DNA from: CAYJIL01 sp964370235 | Lineage (GTDB): Bacteria; Bacteroidota; Bacteroidia; Bacteroidales; Rikenellaceae | NCBI GenBank assembly: GCA_964370235.1 | Contig: CAYJIL010000001.1 | Location: 1 to 64,000, forward strand | Reading direction: 5' to 3' | Length of the DNA: 64,000 nt | Part shown: piece by piece, positions 1 to 8,033 of the stretch | How positions within the stretch are numbered: the stretch's first letter is position 1 | Layout: each line of letters opens with the position of its first letter | The notes under the pieces: model-generated | Told to the model about the DNA's origin: nothing | What the model saw: the letters and a program-made list of their open reading frames with translations, nothing else | Databases searched by the model: none | Made by a program: the position numbers and the translations under genes

Positions 1-1269
1 ATCTCTCTTCTTTCCAAATTTATAGAGTAGGGATACACCAGCTCGAGTAATCCCAAAATATGAATCGGATACGTTGTCTTCTACCTTGTAGCCACAACGT
101 GGATGTGTATATTTGTCGTAGTTAAGGTATGTGTAACCTGCTCCAATATTGGCTTCGAGTGCCCATCGCTCTGTTAAGCACCACTGGTAACCATATGAAA
201 CACCTATGCCTGCACCCCAACCACAGTATCGATACTCCTGTGAACCATCACCAAATAGCATTGGTAGCTCGTGGTTTGAAATATTGTAATTTGTCCCTAG
301 AACATGAACCCCAAAGAAATGTCCTCTAAATACTCTATCTAGGAAGTAGCGCCCCTCTACCTGAGCCATCCAGTGCACTAGCTTTTGGTTATCGCCTGCC
401 TTGCCATTTCGGTTCCATGGATTGTACCCAAAACCTAAATCGAGTGTAATATGCTCGCTAAGGGCTGCCTCAAAACCTATATTAGGTGTTAGCGTTAGTG
501 CTCCGTATAGTAGATTTGTTTTAACTGCAAACCTCGAATACTTTTCGCAGAATGGCTCGGGATACTCAATCACAGTTACCGTATCGTGCCTAACCACCTC
601 TTTTATCACTTCTCGCTCAACAATTACTTCTCGCTCTAGCAGCTTGTACCTATCTTCTCGATAGTAAAACACAACCGATGCACCATAACGCTGCTTAGGT
701 AGAATATTGGAGATTAGATAGCGCCAACTACTACCGCCATCGAGAGCACGTAGAGCAGCTTCTTTTGCATCTACCGATCTGTTAGAGTCGATAATCTCTA
801 GCACCATGTCACGAGCAGGTACCATATGATCCTTTGTCACGGCACTCCTAAGACCATCCCAATCTTCGGCCACGCTCAGTGTCTTTACCGTTCTTGGATT
901 GATTTGCGGATAGCGACCATAAAGATATTGCCGAACATTATTCGCACGATTTGTAGCGAGTTGCTCGTTGTTTGCATATGATCCGTCAACCGATGCAGTA
1001 GCAACAATCACCAAAGAGTCGAGCCCTATAAATGTTGTAGATTCTTTAAAGATTTTGTCGAGATCGTCGATTTGTTGACGATTCGAACTATAATCTTCGT
1101 CGAGCACCGAACTATTTACAGGAAAGAATAGTTTTATCTCACCTTGACCTTCGTCAATTTTACGATTTATTTCAACTGTATCTTGAACCTGTGCAGATGC
1201 AGTGAACGCCGAAAACAGAGAAATAAATACTAGGTAATTTAGTTTTTGAATAAACGCTGTTAGTCTCAT
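1..1269 (-). CDS. OmpA-like / DUF3575 outer-membrane protein (3' end outside window)
   Basis: An open minus-strand frame of 423 codons runs uninterrupted to base 1, so the C-terminus is missing. It starts with a signal peptide (MRLTAFIQKLNYLVFISLF, cleavage near ASAQ). Next comes an OmpA-like segment with the pattern ATASVDGSYANNEQLATNRA. The second half begins KTNLLYGALTLTPNIGFEAA and has repeated amphipathic beta-strands ending in short aromatic turns, typical of DUF3575. In Bacteroidales such proteins are often encoded next to Mfa/Fim-type (type V) pilus or other surface loci, so the truncated neighbourhood to the left could be one; that is inference. ATG at 1269 is preferred; an in-frame ATG at 1278 would add three residues. 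No -7 box was found upstream. Domain call is fairly secure; the role is unknown. Confidence 0.8.
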   Translation of the reverse strand, partial: MRLTAFIQKLNYLVFISLFSAFTASAQVQDTVEINRKIDEGQGEIKLFFPVNSSVLDEDYSSNRQQIDDLDKIFKESTTFIGLDSLVIVATASVDGSYANNEQLATNRANNVRQYLYGRYPQINPRTVKTLSVAEDWDGLRSAVTKDHMVPARDMVLEIIDSNRSVDAKEAALRALDGGSSWRYLISNILPKQRYGASVVFYYREDRYKLLEREVIVEREVIKEVVRHDTVTVIEYPEPFCEKYSRFAVKTNLLYGALTLTPNIGFEAALSEHITLDLGFGYNPWNRNGKAGDNQKLVHWMAQVEGRYFLDRVFRGHFFGVHVLGTNYNISNHELPMLFGDGSQEYRYCGWGAGIGVSYGYQWCLTERWALEANIGAGYTYLNYDKYTHPRCGYKVEDNVSDSYFGITRAGVSLLYKFGKKRD

Positions 1270-1279
1270 ATCGAACATT

Positions 1280-1977
1280 ATCTTATGTGTTAAAATTAAC
1301 TACTATAAAATATCGAGGTATATCATAGAGGAGATATACTAAAATTACGAGCCTTTGGGGGTATGATAACTCGCTTGGTTTGTAATGGTGTGTTTGGTAA
1401 ATATTCGAATAATATTTTAGATTTCCAAAGATTTTACATTTGCTTAAACAGCAAAAAAAGGGCTCACAACAGCTTTAGAACAAGAATATTACAACACCTA
1501 CTTTGATTTTTCTGACATTTTGAACAAATCGAATAGGATTTATTTAGCGAGAAATCTGCACACTATTTTTGGCAAAATGATGTGTAGCAACATATACAAT
1601 ACCGGTTAAAAATTAAACTATTTTAAGGAATAACAAACCAATAATTAACACGATCAAAAATCATATAGTAAGATATTTTACTATTGTTGCAACAAAAAAT
1701 CAAACTATTTGGACAAAGGGCAATAGTTTAAAAAAACCTAAAAAAATTAAGATTATTTTTATTATAAAAATTCATTTTCTATCATAATCTAGGTATAATC
1801 ATTAGAAATTGCACTTTTAACTAAATTTTTATTAATAATGATTATTGACACATAATTTACTACTTTGTTTACATCTACTGAATAGCTACAAAATCAAGGG
1901 AGGCAAGATTGCGAAAACCAATACCAAAGCGGGTATTAGGCGATATAGAAACAAATATGTTTTGTATAACTAACAAA
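1280..1977. other. AT-rich region without a recognisable gene
   Basis: About 700 bases between the DUF3575 gene and the repeat at 1978. It is very AT-rich and has frequent stops in all frames. No tRNA, convincing promoter or long hairpin was seen. A short stretch near 1905-1960 is less AT-rich and could be a remnant of an older gene, but it cannot be identified. Confidence 0.5.
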
Positions 1978-2143
1978 AAAAGAGGCTGTCTCGAATTAAT
2001 TCGAAGCAGCCTCTTTTGTGAGAAATTTGTATCAAAATTCAGTTTTGGGGCTTCGTGATGAGCATAAAACGGAGCGTACTGGAGTACGTGAGTATTTATG
2101 CGATTCAGGAAGTGACAAAAATGTTTTTGAGACAGTTTCTTTT
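1978..2143. repeat. MITE-like palindromic repeat element with imperfect terminal inverted repeats
   Basis: The two ends are AAAAGAGGCTGTCTC (1978-1992) and, on the other strand, AAAAGAAACTGTCTC (2143-2129): 13 of 15 bases match as terminal inverted repeats. Inside are a perfect hairpin at 1978-2017 (AAAAGAGGCTG with CAGCCTCTTTT around the palindrome TCGAATTAATTCGA) and a second one at 2062-2101 (GCATAAA with TTTATGC, enclosing CGTACT-GG-AGTACG). It carries no coding capacity. This layout fits a small non-autonomous mobile or REP-type repeat. The left hairpin could also end transcription. Target-site duplication is not obvious. Confidence 0.5.
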
Positions 2144-2182
2144 GGTGTAGTAATACTATAAATAAAATCTGTCTACAAAAGA

Positions 2183-4876
2183 TTATTCAAGTGTTATAGT
2201 CTGGCGATAAATAATATCATCCGATGATTTACCTATCATTATTTCAAACTCGCCCGGCTCTACAACTCTCTTCATATCATAGTTGATTAGCGAAAAATGC
2301 TCAGGCGCAAGCTCCATTGTTACAGTTTTTGTTTCGCCCGGCTTTAGCTGTACACGAGAGAAACCCTTAAGCGAAATCATAGGTGTTGTAACACTGCTCA
2401 CCTTGTCACGCATATATAGCTGAACCACATCTGCCCCAGCACGCTCGCCTGTGTTTGTTACGTCGATGCTCACAGTAATAGTATCATCTACCTTGCCCAC
2501 AAGAGACGAGAAACGTGGAGCCGAATAGTCAAACGTTGTATAGCTCAATCCATGACCAAAAGCAAATAGTGGTTTACCACTATCGTCCTTGTATTCACGG
2601 TTAGAAGATGTTGGTTTCTTTGAATAGTAGCAAGGAATTTGCCCCATATGACGAGGGAAAGTCATTGTAAGGTGACCAGCAGGATTATAGTCGCCAAACA
2701 GCACATCGACCACAGCCTCGCCGCCACTCTCGCCCGGATACCAAGCCTCGACAAGCGCTGGTGATGCCGCAGCAACATTCTCTAATAATAACGGACGACC
2801 ATTCAGTAGTACCGTTGCAAGTGGCTTACCTGCTGCTGCTGCCGCTTCAATCATTTTAGTATCCATCTCGTTAATTGACAGATGTATGCGGTCTTTTCCT
2901 TCGCCCACTTCGCTCAAGCCCTCGCCAACAACTACAATTGCAATGTCACTCTTAGCCACCTCGGCAGTTATATCTGAATATAGTGTCGAACCAGCCTCGG
3001 TGCCCGAAAGTCTCCAGTTTACGGTCATGTGTGCATAGTCGTCTTTCTCGCTATACATAACTTCTATCGTTTGGCGTCCCTTTTCTAGGTAGATGCTCTT
3101 TGTCGATGTCTTGTACTCCATTTCGGGAGCAAAATGATCGGCTAACATTACATCGCCAATCTTTAGGCTACCATGGTTATCGGCACCATAGCTAAATTCG
3201 TAGGTACCCGACACTGGAATATCGATATAACCCTTCCATCGTACCGAAAAATTATCGTTATCGACACCCGGAGCAGGGCTAAGATTGTGCCAGAATGGTG
3301 TTAGGTTACCATCAATTGCACTGTAAATTGGAGAGCCCTCAAATTTTTGGTTACCAAAAAACTCGATATTCAAACCTTTTTGCCCCTCTTTACCGCTTAG
3401 TGGTGTAAGCAAATTAAGTGGAATTGGTGCAAAGCCCGAAGATATATCGCTATTGATATAGTTAATCTCAACATCGCTACCAAATCGCTCTTTAAGAGCC
3501 TCGTACACAGTAACACCAACAGCGCCAGTTGGAGTGTAACCACCTAGTGATGATGTGTTTGCTAAGTTACCAATTAGAGCAATGCTCTTTACATTGTTAC
3601 TAAACGGTAGTGTGTTATCGTTGTTCTGAAGTAGAGCAATAGATTTAAGACCAGCCTCCTTTGCAAGGGCACGATGTTCTGCGTTGCGATGAACCTTGCC
3701 AATCAACGATGTGTCGGTATATGGATTATCAAAGAGACCTAGCTCAAACTTAACTCGCAAAATATCTGCTACCGATTTGTTTAGGGTCTCCTCTGAGATT
3801 AAGCCCTCTTTTACAGCCTCGATAACATCGCCCTGAAATTCCTCGTAGCTAAAGTCATAGAACTGCATATTCAAACCAGCATTCACAGAGTTAACTATCG
3901 CCTCTTTTGCAGTAGCTACCGTCATATGTGTACGCAACTGAGTTGCTATTGCTCCTAGGTCTGATACTACAAAGCCCTTGAAACCCCACTCGTTGCGAAG
4001 TACATCGGTCAAAAGCCACTTATTAGCCGAAGATGGTACACCGTCTATCTCGTTATACGATGCCATAATACCACGAGCACCTGCCTCACGCACCGCTTTT
4101 TCAAACGGATATAGATGCGTGTAGCGAGCCTCTCGCTCGCCAATATATACCGATGCAGCGTTATGTCCTCGCTCGGGTATACCGTGAATTGCAAAATGCT
4201 TAGGCTCGGCAGCAACAGCATCGCTGTCGGTTAGCGTATCGCCTTGCATACCTTTGATAAGGTTTACAGCACTACGTGCACCTAGGTATGGATCTTCGCC
4301 ATAAGTCTCCTCGGCACGCCCCCAACGCATATCACGTGCTACGTCGAGATTGGGCCCCAATATAAAATGGATACCATGTGCACGGCTCTCGGTAGCTATT
4401 GCCTTACCAATTCTATGCATCATAGTTGTGTCCCATGCCGTAGCATTACCTAGCGGAACGGGAAAAGTAGTACTACCCACACCACTATAACCATGAAGTG
4501 CCTCTTCTATAAAAATAATAGGTATCCCAAGACGAGAGTTCTCGATTGCACGTTTTTGAACAGCATTCGAAAGTTCCGATGTTTTGGGATAGAAATCATG
4601 AATCGAGCCAATAGACATTGAATCAATATAGTGTGCCATCTTTTCCTCATCTAGTGTCGATGCGTCTTTAAGGATGTGCTGCGCTCGCAACATATCCATC
4701 TGCGCCGCTTTCTCCTCTAGTGTCATGCGAGAAACAAGGTCGGCAACACGTTCATCTACCGAAAGAGATGAATTTTTGTATTTAGGGAGTTTGTTATCCC
4801 TCTTTGCAGGAACTGCCATAGCCGTTAGAGAGCTAAGCAGTAGTAGCATTGTGGTAATTTTTTGATATTTTATCAT
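2183..4876 (-). CDS. Periplasmic glycoside hydrolase family 3 beta-glycosidase with PA14 insert
   Basis: 897 residues from the chosen start. The signal peptide is MIKYQKITTMLLLLSSLTAM. The GH3 N-terminal barrel follows (about 40-400): substrate-loop residues in ARDMRWGRAEETYGEDPYL, the KH pair at 226-227, and the nucleophile motif GFVVSDLGAI with Asp306. A PA14-like beta domain is inserted (roughly 505-645). Then come the GH3 C-terminal sandwich (EGLSEVGEGKDR) and a terminal Fn3-like domain. GH3 enzymes with this layout (BglX/BoGH3B type) remove terminal beta-linked sugars such as glucose or xylose; the exact substrate cannot be read here. An upstream ATG at 4948 is rejected because the promoter at 4900-4930 lies inside that extension. 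No SusC/D or sugar transporter is adjacent, so it is an orphan enzyme. Confidence 0.93.
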   Translation of the reverse strand: MIKYQKITTMLLLLSSLTAMAVPAKRDNKLPKYKNSSLSVDERVADLVSRMTLEEKAAQMDMLRAQHILKDASTLDEEKMAHYIDSMSIGSIHDFYPKTSELSNAVQKRAIENSRLGIPIIFIEEALHGYSGVGSTTFPVPLGNATAWDTTMMHRIGKAIATESRAHGIHFILGPNLDVARDMRWGRAEETYGEDPYLGARSAVNLIKGMQGDTLTDSDAVAAEPKHFAIHGIPERGHNAASVYIGEREARYTHLYPFEKAVREAGARGIMASYNEIDGVPSSANKWLLTDVLRNEWGFKGFVVSDLGAIATQLRTHMTVATAKEAIVNSVNAGLNMQFYDFSYEEFQGDVIEAVKEGLISEETLNKSVADILRVKFELGLFDNPYTDTSLIGKVHRNAEHRALAKEAGLKSIALLQNNDNTLPFSNNVKSIALIGNLANTSSLGGYTPTGAVGVTVYEALKERFGSDVEINYINSDISSGFAPIPLNLLTPLSGKEGQKGLNIEFFGNQKFEGSPIYSAIDGNLTPFWHNLSPAPGVDNDNFSVRWKGYIDIPVSGTYEFSYGADNHGSLKIGDVMLADHFAPEMEYKTSTKSIYLEKGRQTIEVMYSEKDDYAHMTVNWRLSGTEAGSTLYSDITAEVAKSDIAIVVVGEGLSEVGEGKDRIHLSINEMDTKMIEAAAAAGKPLATVLLNGRPLLLENVAAASPALVEAWYPGESGGEAVVDVLFGDYNPAGHLTMTFPRHMGQIPCYYSKKPTSSNREYKDDSGKPLFAFGHGLSYTTFDYSAPRFSSLVGKVDDTITVSIDVTNTGERAGADVVQLYMRDKVSSVTTPMISLKGFSRVQLKPGETKTVTMELAPEHFSLINYDMKRVVEPGEFEIMIGKSSDDIIYRQTITLE

Positions 4877-4899
4877 GAATTCCAAATATTTAATTTTCA

Positions 4900-4930
4900 C
4901 AAATGTAGAGAATCGAACAATAACCACAAA
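4900..4930 (-). promoter_or_regulatory. Bacteroidales-type promoter of the GH3 gene
   Basis: On the minus strand TTTG (4930-4927) is followed after 19 nt by TACATTTG (4907-4900), an exact match to TTTG-N19-TAnnTTTG. The GH3 ATG at 4876 lies 23 nt further on, which supports that start. Confidence 0.75.
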
Positions 4931-5086
4931 ATACTTAGCGTAAAACAAACGATATGTGTAAGTAAATAGGTAAAAAATGCATTATTTTATAAGAATAAAC
5001 GCTATCTAATAAATTAGAGCGTTTGTTTAGATATTTGGGGATAAAGTAATACCTTTACATTTTAAGAAATAGAGTTACCGAAGAAA

Positions 5087-7894
5087 ATGAGGATGAAAGA
5101 GACAATAGATATAGAGGGGGCAAAGGTTCATAACCTTAAGAATGTTACGCTGTCGATACCGCAAGGTGAGTTTACTGTTATTACAGGGCTATCGGGCAGT
5201 GGAAAATCATCGCTAGCTTTTGATACTCTTTTTGCAGAGGGTCAAAGACGCTATGTCGAGAGCCTTTCGTCATATGCAAGGCAATTCTTGGGGCGTATTG
5301 CCAAACCAAATGTCGATAATATTCGTGGCATAGCACCATCTATCGCTATTGAGCAAAAGGTGAGTAGCCGCAACCCACGTTCGACCGTAGGCACAACTAC
5401 CGAAGTGTATGACTATCTAAAGTTACTTTTTGCACGCATTGGTCGCATATATTCACCAATTAGTGGCAACGAAGTTGTTGCCGATACGCTAGAGAGCATA
5501 TCGGAGTATGCAATAGAGCTTGGCGAAGGTAGCCGACTAGTGGTAACCGCACCTTTTGTTGTAGCAGAAGGAGCATCGCCATTGGAGCATGTTACAAACA
5601 TACTCGAAAATGGATATGATAGGTTTTACATAGACTCATCGGTTGTTTATATTGAAGAGGTAGTGCCCACTATCGAGGAGTATATGGCTAAAGCCGAGCT
5701 TCAGATTCTTATCGACCGCATGAGGGTCGATAGCTCCGAAGATGGTAAAATGCGCCTTGATGATGCAATATCACAAGCACTTGTGCTGGGCGAAGGCCGC
5801 ATGCAACTCGAAGCAAACACAAAAGATGGCAACCATATTATAAGGGAGTTTTCTCAGGCACTCGAAGCAGATGGCATGAGCTTTGAGGCACCTAGCGAAC
5901 ATCTATTTAGCTTTAACAATCCATTTGGAGCATGCCCTCAGTGCCAAGGCTATGGCAAGGTAACGGGCATAGACGAAGATTTGGTAGTACCCGACAAAGA
6001 CAAGAGCTTGTTCGAGGATGGTATAGCATGTTGGCGAGGCGACACGATGAAGTGGTGGAAAGAGCAAGTCATAGATTCGGCTGCTGCTAGTGGATTCCCC
6101 ATACATCGTCCATATTATAAACTATCGAGCAAAGAGCGCAAGGAGCTTTGGGGCGGAACAAGACATTTCAAAGGAATTGACCAATTCTTTGATTCGTTAA
6201 ACAAAGAAAAATATAAGATTCAGTATAGAGTATTAATATCAAGATATACGGGTAAGCGCACTTGCCCAATGTGCGAAGGTGGGCGATTGAGGCCAGAGGC
6301 AAGCTACATAAAAGTGGGAGGATACCGCATTATGGAGCTAACCAATCTATCTATCGAGCGCTTGATCCCAATTATCGAGAAACTAGATATTACCCCACGT
6401 GAGTACAAGATTGCAGAGCGAATTATTGCCGAAATTTTGGCACGTCTACAATCACTATTTAACGTTGGTCTTAGCTACCTAACACTTTCTCGACTAAGCT
6501 CATCACTATCGGGTGGCGAGAGCCAAAGGGTAAACTTAGCCACTTCGCTGTCGAGTTCGCTAGTAGGTGCAATGTATGTACTAGATGAGCCTAGTATTGG
6601 GCTACACCCACGAGATAGCCAATTATTGATTGGAGTATTAAAGAGCCTGAGAGATGTTGGTAACACAGTAATAGTGGTTGAGCACGACGAAGAGATTATG
6701 CTATCGGCAGATCACATTGTAGATATTGGCCCACTAGCAGGGGAGCATGGCGGAGAAGTGGTATTTGAGGGCAGCCCAAAATCATTAAAAAAAGCCAAAA
6801 ATAGTTTAACGGCAGATTATCTTTTGGGACGCAAATCAATCCCTCGCCCACAAAAGTATCGTAGCGTTAAAGACAAGATAGAGATTAAAGGGGCAAGGCT
6901 CAACAATCTACAAAGAGTAGACGTAGCATTCCCGCTAGGTATGCTATGCTCGGTAACAGGTGTGAGCGGTAGTGGCAAATCATCGCTTGTGCGAGGTGTG
7001 CTATACCCTGCTCTATATAATCACTTTAACCTTGTAAAGAGTGGCAGCACCAACTACGACGAACTAAGTGGCGATATAAACAGAATAAAGGGTGTAGAGA
7101 TGGTAGATCAAAACCCTATTGGGCGATCATCTCGCTCAAACCCAGTCACATATATTAAGGCATACGACGATATTAGAAAGCTATTTTCGGAACAACCATA
7201 TGCCAAGATGAATAGCTTTACACCATCGCACTTCTCGTTTAACATTGCAGGAGGAAGATGTGACGAGTGCGAGGGCGAAGGAATAATACGTGTGAGCATG
7301 CAGTTTATGGCAGATGTCGAGATGACTTGTGAGTCGTGTGGAGGTCGCCGATTCAAGGATGATATACTAGAGGTAAAGTACAAAGGTCACTCGATTGATG
7401 ATATACTATCGCTATCGGTGAGCGAAGCAATCGCATTCTTTGAAAAGGGAGGTTCGTTACTCGAACGCAAAATTGTAGATAGGCTAAAGACTCTCGAAGC
7501 AGTGGGTTTGGGCTATGTTAGACTTGGGCAAAGCTCCTCTACCCTATCGGGTGGCGAGAGTCAAAGGGTAAAACTAGCATACTTTCTTACCAAAGAGGCA
7601 GGTTCGTCTAACATGCTATTCATATTTGACGAGCCAACCACGGGGCTACACTTTCACGATATAAACAAACTGCTCGACTCGTTTAATGCGCTCATAGCAA
7701 AAGGCCATTCGGTTATAGTTATCGAGCACAATATGGATGTTATAGCAGCATCGGACTATGTTATAGATCTTGGGCCCGAGGGTGGCGAAAAGGGTGGCGA
7801 AATAGTGTTTTGTGGCACTCCCAAAGAGCTAAGTGAGTGCAAAAAAGGCTATACAGCAAACTTTCTTGCAAAAAACTTTGCAAATAAAAAATGA
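5087..7894 (+). CDS. uvrA: Excinuclease ABC subunit A (UvrA)
   Basis: 935 residues, normal length. UvrA is the damage-recognition ATPase of nucleotide excision repair and works as a dimer with UvrB on DNA. Visible: first Walker A GLSGSGKS (34-41); ABC signature LSGGESQRVNLA and Walker B VLDEPSIGLH; second Walker A GVSGSGKSS; C-terminal zinc module CDECEGEG...CESCGG; second signature LSGGESQRVKLA and IFDEPTTGLHF. Oddity: in the first zinc module only the second CxxC (GACPQCQGYGK) is present. The upstream CxxC found in E. coli (FACPICGYS) is replaced by a cysteine-free stretch around LEADGMSFEAPS, so this module cannot bind zinc in the usual way. The gene appears to stand alone; the korA promoter sits in its last codons. 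A weak -7 match, TACCTTTA, is at 5050-5057. Confidence 0.97.
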   Translation: MRMKETIDIEGAKVHNLKNVTLSIPQGEFTVITGLSGSGKSSLAFDTLFAEGQRRYVESLSSYARQFLGRIAKPNVDNIRGIAPSIAIEQKVSSRNPRSTVGTTTEVYDYLKLLFARIGRIYSPISGNEVVADTLESISEYAIELGEGSRLVVTAPFVVAEGASPLEHVTNILENGYDRFYIDSSVVYIEEVVPTIEEYMAKAELQILIDRMRVDSSEDGKMRLDDAISQALVLGEGRMQLEANTKDGNHIIREFSQALEADGMSFEAPSEHLFSFNNPFGACPQCQGYGKVTGIDEDLVVPDKDKSLFEDGIACWRGDTMKWWKEQVIDSAAASGFPIHRPYYKLSSKERKELWGGTRHFKGIDQFFDSLNKEKYKIQYRVLISRYTGKRTCPMCEGGRLRPEASYIKVGGYRIMELTNLSIERLIPIIEKLDITPREYKIAERIIAEILARLQSLFNVGLSYLTLSRLSSSLSGGESQRVNLATSLSSSLVGAMYVLDEPSIGLHPRDSQLLIGVLKSLRDVGNTVIVVEHDEEIMLSADHIVDIGPLAGEHGGEVVFEGSPKSLKKAKNSLTADYLLGRKSIPRPQKYRSVKDKIEIKGARLNNLQRVDVAFPLGMLCSVTGVSGSGKSSLVRGVLYPALYNHFNLVKSGSTNYDELSGDINRIKGVEMVDQNPIGRSSRSNPVTYIKAYDDIRKLFSEQPYAKMNSFTPSHFSFNIAGGRCDECEGEGIIRVSMQFMADVEMTCESCGGRRFKDDILEVKYKGHSIDDILSLSVSEAIAFFEKGGSLLERKIVDRLKTLEAVGLGYVRLGQSSSTLSGGESQRVKLAYFLTKEAGSSNMLFIFDEPTTGLHFHDINKLLDSFNALIAKGHSVIVIEHNMDVIAASDYVIDLGPEGGEKGGEIVFCGTPKELSECKKGYTANFLAKNFANKK

Positions 7895-7907
7895 AAAGAT
7901 AACTTTG
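7877..7907 (+). promoter_or_regulatory. Promoter of korAB inside the 3' end of uvrA
   Basis: TTTG (7877-7880), 19 nt, then TAACTTTG (7900-7907): an exact fit to the Bacteroides -33/-7 consensus. Both boxes overlap or abut the uvrA stop codon (7892-7894). The predicted start near 7913 gives korA an untranslated leader of about 120 nt. Confidence 0.7.
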
Positions 7908-8033
7908 ACGCTTGATTCTAGCCATAACATCAGATTCGCATTACAAGATAGAAGCTGAGAGGTTAAAATTCAAGCCTATTATAACATTGTATTATTTACT
8001 ACACCCGTTGTGTGGTGAACAAAGATTAAAAGT

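Noticed and set aside
401..664. An 87-codon plus-strand open frame near the left edge
   Set aside because: Antisense to the continuous DUF3575 frame that runs to base 1.
4877..4948. An N-terminal extension of the GH3 protein
   Set aside because: The promoter lies inside it and the signal peptide begins at codon 25 of the long frame.
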